A DNA stretch of 13,191 nucleotides, taken from the NCBI GenBank assembly GCA_002498845.1, contig DAJC01000024.1, forward strand, positions 1-13,191, written 5' to 3'. This document shows positions 7,439 to 13,191 of this stretch, piece after piece. Each line of letters starts with the position of its first letter. Position 1 is the stretch's first letter. This stretch comes from Thermoplasmatales archaeon UBA509. GTDB lineage: Archaea; Thermoplasmatota; Thermoplasmata; Thermoplasmatales; Thermoplasmataceae. The notes under the pieces were generated by a model, which saw nothing but the letters and a program-made list of their open reading frames with translations, was not told the DNA's origin and searched no databases. A program made the position numbers and the translations under genes.

Positions 7439-7595
7439 TTATAGCGGTATAGATCAGTTTTTTCCTGAACATCTAAGCGATAATCTAAAACCATATCTAG
7501 AGGTTGGACTGACGCGCCTTACTTCTGAAGAGCTGCCCGACCTCAAAGTGATGCTCGATGAACTTAGAGACAACCTGATAAAGATTCTTGATTGA
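7374..7595 (+). pseudogene. Out-of-frame C-terminal part of the AbiEii toxin
   Basis: This frame is open from 7374 (just after a TGA) to the TGA at 7593-7595. It encodes MELFTRKCQSKGVNYSG, then PEHLSDNLKPYLEVGLTRLT and LPDLKVMLDELRDNL, which is the usual ending of AbiEii proteins (a cysteine/lysine-rich helix, then a helix with LKPYW-like sequence, then a terminal helix). Its own ATG at 7398 is unlikely to be a real start. The part belongs to the toxin and is separated from it by a net one-base gain. A true inactivating mutation, a sequencing or assembly error and programmed +1 frameshifting cannot be told apart from one sequence. Confidence 0.75.
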
Positions 7596-8119
7596 GTTGA
7601 GGATGCCCAGTTGTGCTTGGTTTTAATTTATTGCGACGCTATAATAGTTGCTCATCCATTCTCCTAGATTCTTTATTTAACTCATTAGGTATGTATCTGC
7701 CAGTCTCCCTGCATCGCCTTCGGTCACATCCTAATTCATGAAATATGAGAGATAATGCCTCTTCCTGTCGCTATTACGGAATTACATTTAGCGCGATGGG
7801 TTTACTGCCAAATGATCAATTATCGCTATGGCGTCGACTGAGAAGCCATGTTTACAGTGCTTCATCTGTATTTCCTGAATCTCGGAATCTCGAGTTTTCC
7901 ATTGCTGATCTTTTATATTTCAGGGCGAAGGGTCTGACCTTGCTATGATGTATGTCATTTCTGCCCCCCAGTAAAATGAAATAGGATTATGCTTTGTTAC
8001 AATGCAATTCTAAGATGTGTTAAGAGGATGAAAAATGTATCGAGATTTTTGTGCATTTATTTAACGCATAAATGAAAAGAGGAGCACAGATTATGTGGGT
8101 TTTAAAGGCTTCTGCTAAC
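7596..8119. other. Gene-poor stretch after the AbiE module
   Basis: 524 bases with no convincing gene. A 67-codon plus-strand frame (7745-7948) and several shorter minus-strand frames have no recognisable domain. A 7-bp inverted repeat lies at 8054-8074. I see no transposase, tRNA or attachment-site repeat that would define an element edge. Confidence 0.6.
8054..8074. repeat. Short inverted repeat downstream of the TPR gene
   Basis: CATTTAT (8054-8060), 7-base spacer, ATAAATG (8068-8074). It is 46 bases beyond the stop of the minus-strand TPR gene and follows a T5 tract (8046-8050) on the plus strand. It may be a 3'-end stem or an AT-rich coincidence. Confidence 0.3.
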
Positions 8120-9217
8120 TCATTCATCCTTTCCGGCTGATGCAAGCATGGCATCGAACAGTATCTGGGATAATGTCAGGTTGAAATCGTTCTGATTTAT
8201 GTCATCGTGCAGCGAAGATAAAGCTGATTCCACAGCGTCCTCATCAGGCTTCTCATAAATGCCTGTGTACACGCGAATAAGTGTTGACAGGGATTCCGGC
8301 AAATTCTTGTCGTGGATCAGCTGTTCAATCTCGTCTTTCTTTCCCTGATCCGACAGGTTATCGATGAGAGAATAGTAATAAAGCGCGTTTTCGCTGTTCC
8401 TGCCATATTCATCACGGAGGATCTTCTCACCCTCGTCGGCCTTTCCTGCAAATGAAAGTGCCTTAACCTTCTCCAGAAGATATATTACCTTTTCATCATC
8501 TGAACTGGCCGCACCCATGGCCCTGTCCAGGAAAGATATTGCATTTTCAATATCCCCTTCTGCAATTCTGACCTGTGCAGACCTTTCATAGTATTCTGGA
8601 TCAGGTTGCTTGCTGTGTTTTATGGCAGAATCTATGGCAATTTGTGCATTTTTCAGATCGTCAAGGAGAAGATAGGATTCTGAAAGAATGAAGTAGGCGT
8701 AGTCGAATTCAGGGTACTTGCTGTTTATACGCTTCAGTTCTGTCACAGCCTCTCTTGCCCGTTCGAGAGTGTTCAGGTAACCGGCCTTCATGAGGGAAAG
8801 CCTGACATCGTCAGGCTCCACCCGCTGCGCCCTTATGATGGCCTTGAGGGCATCCTGTGATTTTCCATCATCCTCGTAAACTTCTGCCAGTTTTATGAGG
8901 TACTGGATGTTGTCTGGATCCTGATCTGAAGCTTGATTCAACAGGGTCAAACCCTGCTTTATGTCACCATTTTCCGCAAGTGCCCAACCCCTGACATACT
9001 TGAAAAAAGGATCCTGTGATTTCTTGTATGCGAAGTCCGCCTCCTTCAGGGCAGCTTCTGAATCCACGCCCGTCTCCATGAGAGCCATGGCCTTCACTGC
9101 GTGCAGAACTGGATTTTGATTATCTGTTGAGATCATCCTCTCAACCTTATCCAGAACATCATCGTATTTCTCGTCGTCCATCAAGCCAAACAATTCCTCT
9201 ATGGGGTCAGACTGCAT
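8120..9217 (-). CDS. TPR-repeat protein, cytosolic
   Basis: 365 residues built almost entirely of tetratricopeptide-like helix pairs of about 34 residues. Clear units lie at roughly 35-68, 71-102, 103-136, 137-170, 171-205, 206-240 and 243-275, with typical A/G/Y/A spacing and Asp-Pro or Glu-Pro at the turns (for example DQDPDNIQYLIKLAEVYEDD and RVEPDDVRLSLMKAGYL). There is no signal peptide or membrane segment, and the protein is acidic overall. TPR arrays act as protein-binding scaffolds and no catalytic domain is attached; the binding partner is unknown. The gene is on the same strand as the serine genes but 165 bases away, with its own TATA-like element. I therefore treat it as a separate transcript with no proven link to serine synthesis. 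Confidence 0.9.
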   Translation of the reverse strand: MQSDPIEELFGLMDDEKYDDVLDKVERMISTDNQNPVLHAVKAMALMETGVDSEAALKEADFAYKKSQDPFFKYVRGWALAENGDIKQGLTLLNQASDQDPDNIQYLIKLAEVYEDDGKSQDALKAIIRAQRVEPDDVRLSLMKAGYLNTLERAREAVTELKRINSKYPEFDYAYFILSESYLLLDDLKNAQIAIDSAIKHSKQPDPEYYERSAQVRIAEGDIENAISFLDRAMGAASSDDEKVIYLLEKVKALSFAGKADEGEKILRDEYGRNSENALYYYSLIDNLSDQGKKDEIEQLIHDKNLPESLSTLIRVYTGIYEKPDEDAVESALSSLHDDINQNDFNLTLSQILFDAMLASAGKDE

Positions 9218-9240
9218 GGAACCACATCCTGATCCTGTTC

Positions 9241-9250
9241 AATAAACTTT
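9241..9250 (-). promoter_or_regulatory. TATA-box candidate of the TPR gene
   Basis: On the minus strand it reads AAAGTTTATT, centred about 28 bases before the ATG at 9217. This predicts a very short leader. A purine-rich GGATCAGGATG between it and the ATG could act as a weak ribosome-binding site. Confidence 0.4.
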
Positions 9251-9265
9251 ACCGGGATTCTCATA

Positions 9266-9307
9266 TCTCTGAAAAATGTTGCCTGTTAGCGTTGGGGGAT
9301 TCAGAGA
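9266..9307. repeat. 8-bp inverted repeat between the aminotransferase and TPR genes
   Basis: TCTCTGAA (9266-9273) and TTCAGAGA (9300-9307) are perfect inverted copies separated by 26 bases. They lie 76 bases after the aminotransferase stop and just upstream of the TPR promoter candidate. This could be a 3' stem of the serine operon transcript or an operator. Confidence 0.35.
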
Positions 9308-9382
9308 AATCTATGCAGTGTGTGAAATAGCTGAGGTGAGTTAAGATTTTTCCACGGTCCCGAAATATGAAAAATGCCGGAT

Positions 9383-10507
9383 TCAGAAGAGATGCATGAT
9401 TTCGGGGTCTGGCATCGAATCTGGAGGAATACTCTCCTCTGTGTTAGATTCACTTAATCCGCTTATCTCGTAATAGGCATTCACAAACTCTTGAATGTCC
9501 TTACCGGTCACTATGCCAAGGTTCCCTACCCTTATTATGGAATCAGCGAGTTTTCCCATTCCTCTTGAGACCGTGATACCCCTTGAAGCGAGACCCGCAA
9601 TGGTATCCTTCACGGGCAGCCTGGGCCTGAAGGCTATTACCGTATCTGAATAATTGTTGGAATTGCCCAGAATCTCAGACTTACTCAGTTTGAGAAATTT
9701 TCTCAAATACTCAGCGTTTGAATGATGCCTGGCCCATCTTTTCTCAAGACCCTCTAATTCAAGAATCCTCAATGCTTCGCGAAGAGCGTTGAAGCTCCCC
9801 GTTGACGGAGTATATGGTGTTTCATTCTTTGAAAGAAACTTCAGGGATATGCCAAGATCCAGATACTGAGGAATATCGTCCCTGGGCTCGACCATACCGG
9901 CCATTTCTTCTCCCAGCAGAACTATTCCTATGCCAGGAACAGAAGCCAGCCCCTTCTGGCTGCATGTTGCCACTGCATCGATGCCCCAGTCCCTGACATT
10001 CATGGGGAGACCTCCAAAGGCGGATACGGAATCAACAAAGACTCTTACACCCATATCTTTTGCGGCCAGTGTTATTTTTCTCATGTTATGTATTGAAGTC
10101 CCGTTTCCCGTCTCGTTCTGCACCAGAAATAATGATTTCATCCTGCTGTTCCTGCCAATGAAATCTCTTATATTATCCTCTGAGAGAACATCATTCTCTG
10201 TCATATTAAGGGTGGAAACATTAAGCCCACGGCGATGAAGGCTGTCTATGAGCCTGTTTCCGAATTCACCGAATGTCACTGCACCCACATCATCCCCAGG
10301 AGATGTCAGAGAGAATATCATGGATTCTACCGCTGTAGTGCCGGAGCCAGTTGTCATCACTGCTCGCTCAGACCCGGCAAATTTGTTGAGAAGGCCTTCG
10401 GCTTCCATTACTATGTCCCTGAACTGCTGTGATCTGTGGTTTACGACAAGATCAGACGCCTTCGCAACACTTGATGGAACATTAACCGGACCTGGTATGA
10501 GCATCAT
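9383..10507 (-). CDS. Class-V aminotransferase, probable phosphoserine aminotransferase
   Basis: 374-residue PLP enzyme of the alanine-glyoxylate/serine-pyruvate aminotransferase group (COG0075). Hallmarks are PGPVNV (5-10), HRS (24-26), the phosphate-binding GSGTTAVE (54-61), NETGNG (131-136), the PLP-ring aspartate in VFVDSVSAFGG (Asp 159), and SQKGL with Lys 185 as the Schiff-base lysine. Proteins of this group serve as phosphoserine aminotransferase in several archaea and bacteria that lack classical SerC. Here the gene overlaps serA by 4 bases (ATGA), so the likely reaction is glutamate plus phosphohydroxypyruvate to phosphoserine. Serine-glyoxylate or alanine-glyoxylate transamination are alternatives that sequence alone cannot exclude. 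The start is ATG 10507, forced by the overlap; an adjacent second ATG is possible. Confidence 0.9.
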   Translation of the reverse strand: MMLIPGPVNVPSSVAKASDLVVNHRSQQFRDIVMEAEGLLNKFAGSERAVMTTGSGTTAVESMIFSLTSPGDDVGAVTFGEFGNRLIDSLHRRGLNVSTLNMTENDVLSEDNIRDFIGRNSRMKSLFLVQNETGNGTSIHNMRKITLAAKDMGVRVFVDSVSAFGGLPMNVRDWGIDAVATCSQKGLASVPGIGIVLLGEEMAGMVEPRDDIPQYLDLGISLKFLSKNETPYTPSTGSFNALREALRILELEGLEKRWARHHSNAEYLRKFLKLSKSEILGNSNNYSDTVIAFRPRLPVKDTIAGLASRGITVSRGMGKLADSIIRVGNLGIVTGKDIQEFVNAYYEISGLSESNTEESIPPDSMPDPEIMHLF

Positions 10508-11454
10508 AGCTTCATCACCTGAATCCTATCCAGAAGGTTCTGCAGGGTATACCTTGCAACTCTCTTCTGGGCCTCTGCAGTCTGCGCACCTATGTGCGGC
10601 GTAACAATGACGCTATCCATAGAGGCAATTTCCTTTTCCCATTCCTCTTCAGGAGGCTCGTGCCAGAAGACATCAGTTGCATAGCCGCCTATCTGCCCTT
10701 CCCTCAGTGCATCCAGCAGGTCGGGGCCGTTTATAAACTGGGCCCTGCTGGTATTAACAATGAGCAGGCCATGTTTGGAAATGCCGAAGTGACTCTTTCC
10801 TATCATGCCGCCAGAATCGCCCGAGAACGCTGCCAGAACGAAAATGACATCCGAATTCATGAAAAGTTCTTCCATGGAGACATATTTGCCTCCCGCAATT
10901 CTGATCGCCTCATCGTTTTTCACCGGATCATAAGCAGCAATATCCATGCCCATTGATCTCAGTATCTGCGCAGTTGCCTGCCCTATCCTGCCAAATCCAA
11001 TGATTCCTGCTACCTTTCCGTGCAGTTCTGTACCGGTATCCTTTACCCATACCCCTTTTTTGGATCTCTGATTCAGAAGCGGTATCTTTCTTGCAAGGTC
11101 CACCGCCAGAGCAACATTAAGCTCTGCCACAGAATCCGTTGATGAACCTGCTGCAGTTACGATCTCTATCTTTCTCTTCTCGGCAGATTCCAGATCTATA
11201 TTGTCAGTGCCAATTCCAGCTCTGGCAATTATCTTGAGCCTGCCTGCCCTGGAGATAATATCGCCGGTCACCTTTGTGCGGCTTCTGACCACAATTATGT
11301 CATAGTCCTTCACCTTTCTGCCAAGTTCATCGGGTGTTATGGCGGGATCATATGAGACTTTTATTCCGAAGGATGCAAGACCTTCCATGAGGTATGAATC
11401 CAGGGGATCGCACACCAGTGCAGCCAATTCTTTGGAATTATTCATGAATACCAT
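10504..11454 (-). CDS. serA: D-3-phosphoglycerate dehydrogenase, short form
   Basis: 316 residues from ATG 11454; the frame is open to 11499, and ATG 11445 is another option. I chose 11454 because a TATA-like TTTATTA (11475-11481) lies about 24 bases upstream, as in leaderless transcripts. It is a D-2-hydroxyacid dehydrogenase: the Rossmann motif GFGRIG (153-158), Asp 176 for NAD preference, and the catalytic set Arg 237 (NTSR), Glu 266 (HEPP) and His 287 (TPHIGA). It would oxidise 3-phosphoglycerate to phosphohydroxypyruvate. The protein ends right after the dimerisation helix, so there is no C-terminal ACT or intervening domain and serine feedback through ACT is not expected. The segment usually reading HxPLT is here LAAFSGDSGG. 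Pairing with the aminotransferase supports SerA over other hydroxyacid dehydrogenases. Confidence 0.9.
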   Translation of the reverse strand: MVFMNNSKELAALVCDPLDSYLMEGLASFGIKVSYDPAITPDELGRKVKDYDIIVVRSRTKVTGDIISRAGRLKIIARAGIGTDNIDLESAEKRKIEIVTAAGSSTDSVAELNVALAVDLARKIPLLNQRSKKGVWVKDTGTELHGKVAGIIGFGRIGQATAQILRSMGMDIAAYDPVKNDEAIRIAGGKYVSMEELFMNSDVIFVLAAFSGDSGGMIGKSHFGISKHGLLIVNTSRAQFINGPDLLDALREGQIGGYATDVFWHEPPEEEWEKEIASMDSVIVTPHIGAQTAEAQKRVARYTLQNLLDRIQVMKL

Positions 11455-11474
11455 GCCTTTGATTGTCAATGGTG

Positions 11475-11481
11475 TAATAAA
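11475..11481 (-). promoter_or_regulatory. TATA-box candidate of the serA operon
   Basis: TTTATTA on the minus strand, centred about 24 bases from ATG 11454. The spacing supports a leaderless serA transcript and argues against the upstream start at 11499, which would lie before the promoter. Confidence 0.4.
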
Positions 11482-11589
11482 GGATTCAATCCGGATCATG
11501 ACAAAATGTTGACTGAAGGCCGCCTAGCCATGAGATATACGAACTGGAGATTTCTCAGTAAACTCTCTGATAATAAGCATATTCTGTTG

Positions 11590-11647
11590 TTTGCCCAAAC
11601 CTATTGCCATATGCACATGATTTCAGAAAGTTGGAATACTGGGCAAA
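11590..11647. promoter_or_regulatory. Inverted repeat in the divergent serA / DUF1015 promoter region
   Basis: TTTGCCCA (11590-11597) and TGGGCAAA (11640-11647) are perfect 8-bp inverted copies with centres 50 bases apart. The left copy is itself a small dyad (TTTG-CC-CAAA, 11590-11599). Lying between two divergent genes of a probable shared pathway, it could be a two-site operator. The 286-base gap holds no ORF of note. Confidence 0.35.
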
Positions 11648-11740
11648 AGTAATTTATCTTGCCGTGGAATGATTTTTCATGATCTGCCGATGCCTGTGCA
11701 CACCTGAGAATAGATACATGAAAGAGCGTGATTGTGCCCC

Positions 11741-12925
11741 ATGGTGAAGATTTCTCAGTTCAGGCCTTTCCTGTTCCATACGGATATTAATTCTGTAATA
11801 TCGCCACCATTTGATGCCATATCGCAGAAGCAGGAAAAGCAGTTGAAATCAAGGAAATATAACATAACGCACCTGACGTTGCCCGATACTGCCAGCATTG
11901 AAGAAGCAAGGGATATTTTCGCATCGTGGAAGTCTCAGGGCATTCTGAAGCGTACAGATGATCCCATTATTGCCATTATTGACCAGTCATATGTGAGAAA
12001 TGGTCAAGAGAAAAGGCTGACCGGTCTCATGGCCCTGGTTAACATTTTTCCGGATGACGGGCATGTGAAACCGCATGAACGCACATTCCCCGGCCCTGTG
12101 GAAGAGAGGGTCCGCATCATGGGATTGCTCTCGGCCCAGCTGGAACCCATATATCTTGCAGTGGAATCACACGGAATTGAGGAGCTTCTCCGCAGTATGA
12201 TCTCCAGTATGGATCCAGACCTCAACTTCACTGATCACGCCGGTGTTGGAAACAGAATCTATTTTATCCATGATTCCGGCAGCGTGGAAAAGATCGCGAA
12301 TGAACTTATGGATAAGGATGCCATTGTTGCAGATGGCCATCACAGGCTCGCGGCCACCAGAAAGCTTGCCCAATCCACAGAAGGATACGCGCGCAGTTTC
12401 TGGAGCAATATAATGGCTTACATTGTGCCACTCTCCAGTGACGGGCTCATGGTGGCTGGGATTCACCGGTACGTGAGATCCGGGAGATCGTTCTCAGATA
12501 TCGTCCATGAACCGGGAATGGAAATGACTGTCAGCAATATGGAGAAACCTGATGCTGATGCACCACTGAATGTTTATGACGGAAAATGGCACGGCCTTGA
12601 GCCAAAAGATGGTTACTGCCTCAAGCATCCTGAGGACTGCCTGTCACCGGTGCACATGCTTAACGGAATCCTGTTCAGGGACACCCTGCATTTCCAGGAA
12701 CAGGATTTCAGGGACAGAATACGCTACACCCATGACGTGGAAGAGGCAGTATTCCAGGTTGATGAGGGAAATGCCGATTTCTCAGTCATAATGCCGGAAT
12801 GGGACAGAGATAAGCTTTTCAGCCTCATTGAAAGTTATGGTGTACTTCCGCAGAAGTCCACATACTTTTACCCAAAAATATCATCTGGCATAGCCCTGAA
12901 CTGCATGGACACGCCTCAGGGCTGA
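11741..12925 (+). CDS. DUF1015 family protein (COG4198), probable serine/phosphoserine-linked enzyme
   Basis: 394 residues from ATG 11741 (MVKISQFRPF, the usual beginning of this family); an in-frame TTG at 11732 is less likely. Family signatures are SPPFDAIS near residue 21, KPHERTFPGP (110-119) followed by EERVRIMGLLSAQLEPIYL, and VADGHHRLAATRKLA (196-210). No signal peptide or membrane segment, so cytosolic. The biochemical role is not settled to my knowledge. The DGHHR motif resembles the nucleotide-binding GxxR-type motif of ParB/sulfiredoxin-fold proteins, among which SerK and SbnI are free-serine kinases. From memory, DUF1015 genes often lie beside serA and the class-V aminotransferase, as here. 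A role in making, recycling or sensing phosphoserine is therefore my inference. It ends in a 10-base tail-to-tail overlap with the next gene. Confidence 0.9.
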   Translation: MVKISQFRPFLFHTDINSVISPPFDAISQKQEKQLKSRKYNITHLTLPDTASIEEARDIFASWKSQGILKRTDDPIIAIIDQSYVRNGQEKRLTGLMALVNIFPDDGHVKPHERTFPGPVEERVRIMGLLSAQLEPIYLAVESHGIEELLRSMISSMDPDLNFTDHAGVGNRIYFIHDSGSVEKIANELMDKDAIVADGHHRLAATRKLAQSTEGYARSFWSNIMAYIVPLSSDGLMVAGIHRYVRSGRSFSDIVHEPGMEMTVSNMEKPDADAPLNVYDGKWHGLEPKDGYCLKHPEDCLSPVHMLNGILFRDTLHFQEQDFRDRIRYTHDVEEAVFQVDEGNADFSVIMPEWDRDKLFSLIESYGVLPQKSTYFYPKISSGIALNCMDTPQG

Positions 12926-13191
12926 CTGCTCCGTGCCTTCCTTCTCTTCTCAGCCATCTTCCTGTACCAGTGGTATTCCAGGGGCACGTCAATGAGAATC
13001 AACGCTATGGGAAGGAGATCGAAGAAGTAGAATCCTGGGATTAGCTGATACACAAGGATGTGTGCTCCACTTGCGTATGCTATTATTGCTGCAGAATTGT
13101 ATTCAAGGTTATTTATGGTGGAAAACACATCAGGATACGGTACGACAATTGTGGGGTCAGTATATGCATAGGAGAAATTATGGCCATTGAG
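12916..13191 (-). CDS. C-terminal part of a membrane protein, 5' end outside window
   Basis: The frame is open from the right edge to TGA at 12916-12918, giving 91 residues inside the window; an internal GTG at 13128 is unlikely to be the start. Two or so hydrophobic segments are visible (around SAAIIAYASGAHILVYQLI and GFYFFDLLPIALILIDV). They are followed by a strongly basic tail, RKMAEKRRKARSSQP, which should face the cytoplasm. I do not recognise the family. Its end overlaps the end of the DUF1015 gene by 10 bases on the opposite strand. Confidence 0.7.
   Translation of the reverse strand, partial: LNGHNFSYAYTDPTIVVPYPDVFSTINNLEYNSAAIIAYASGAHILVYQLIPGFYFFDLLPIALILIDVPLEYHWYRKMAEKRRKARSSQP

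Noticed and set aside
7745-7948. 67-codon plus-strand frame after the toxin gene
   Set aside because: There is no promoter, no family resemblance and Ser/Leu/Arg-rich filler composition.
10594-10956. 120-codon plus-strand open frame opposite serA
   Set aside because: It is a shadow of the serA coding strand with no recognisable motif; the same holds for frames at 9930-10238 and 10248-10604 opposite the aminotransferase and the aminotransferase-serA junction.
11455-11499. Upstream extension of serA by 15 residues to the ATG at 11499
   Set aside because: The extension covers the TATA-like element and does not resemble the start of other hydroxyacid dehydrogenases.
1-13191. CRISPR array, rRNA, tRNA or a complete insertion sequence
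   Set aside because: I looked for regular direct repeats, conserved RNA motifs and transposase motifs and found none.

Overview
The window looks like a chromosomal segment of an archaeon of the order Thermoplasmatales (Ferroplasma/Cuniculiplasma/Thermoplasma-type). The main evidence is a thermopsin-family (A5) secreted acid protease, a protein family concentrated in acidophilic archaea. Promoter-like TATA elements sit about 24-30 bases upstream of start codons with little or no leader, genes are joined by ATGA/GTGA stop-start overlaps, and oligo-T stretches follow stop codons. The lineage is an inference, since no rRNA or tRNA gene is present to confirm it.

Layout. (1) 1-2178, plus strand: the end of an unrecognised gene, possibly a RecA/KaiC-fold protein without a P-loop, is translationally coupled (ATGA) to a membrane-embedded family 2 glycosyltransferase of the cellulose/hyaluronan-synthase type. 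(2) 2424-4703, minus strand: a large secreted thermopsin-like protease with a beta-helix-like C-terminal region. (3) 4704-8119: an AT-rich, gene-poor accessory stretch. It holds an AbiEi/AbiEii-type toxin-antitoxin module (5988-7595) whose toxin reading frame is broken by a one-base shift near its C-terminus. Nearly 1 kb of non-coding or decayed DNA lies on its left and 0.5 kb on its right, with inverted repeats, a weak minus-strand ORF and a 34-codon micro-ORF. (4) 8120-11454, minus strand: a phosphoglycerate dehydrogenase gene (serA) overlaps a class-V aminotransferase gene by 4 bases (ATGA). A separately promoted cytosolic TPR-repeat protein follows. (5) 11741-12925, plus strand, divergent from serA: a DUF1015 protein. 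(6) 12916 to the right edge, minus strand: the C-terminal end of a small membrane protein, overlapping the DUF1015 gene tail-to-tail.

How the genes fit together. SerA and the aminotransferase make the first two steps of the phosphorylated serine pathway (3-phosphoglycerate to phosphohydroxypyruvate to phosphoserine). The divergent DUF1015 gene, whose DGHHR motif recalls ParB/sulfiredoxin-fold serine kinases, is a good candidate for a linked serine/phosphoserine enzyme. An inverted repeat in the divergent promoter region may coordinate both sides. The AbiE module is a defence/stabilisation cassette and appears to have been a later arrival that is partly decayed. The glycosyltransferase pair and the sequon-rich secreted protease are both cell-surface functions, but there is no evidence that they work together.
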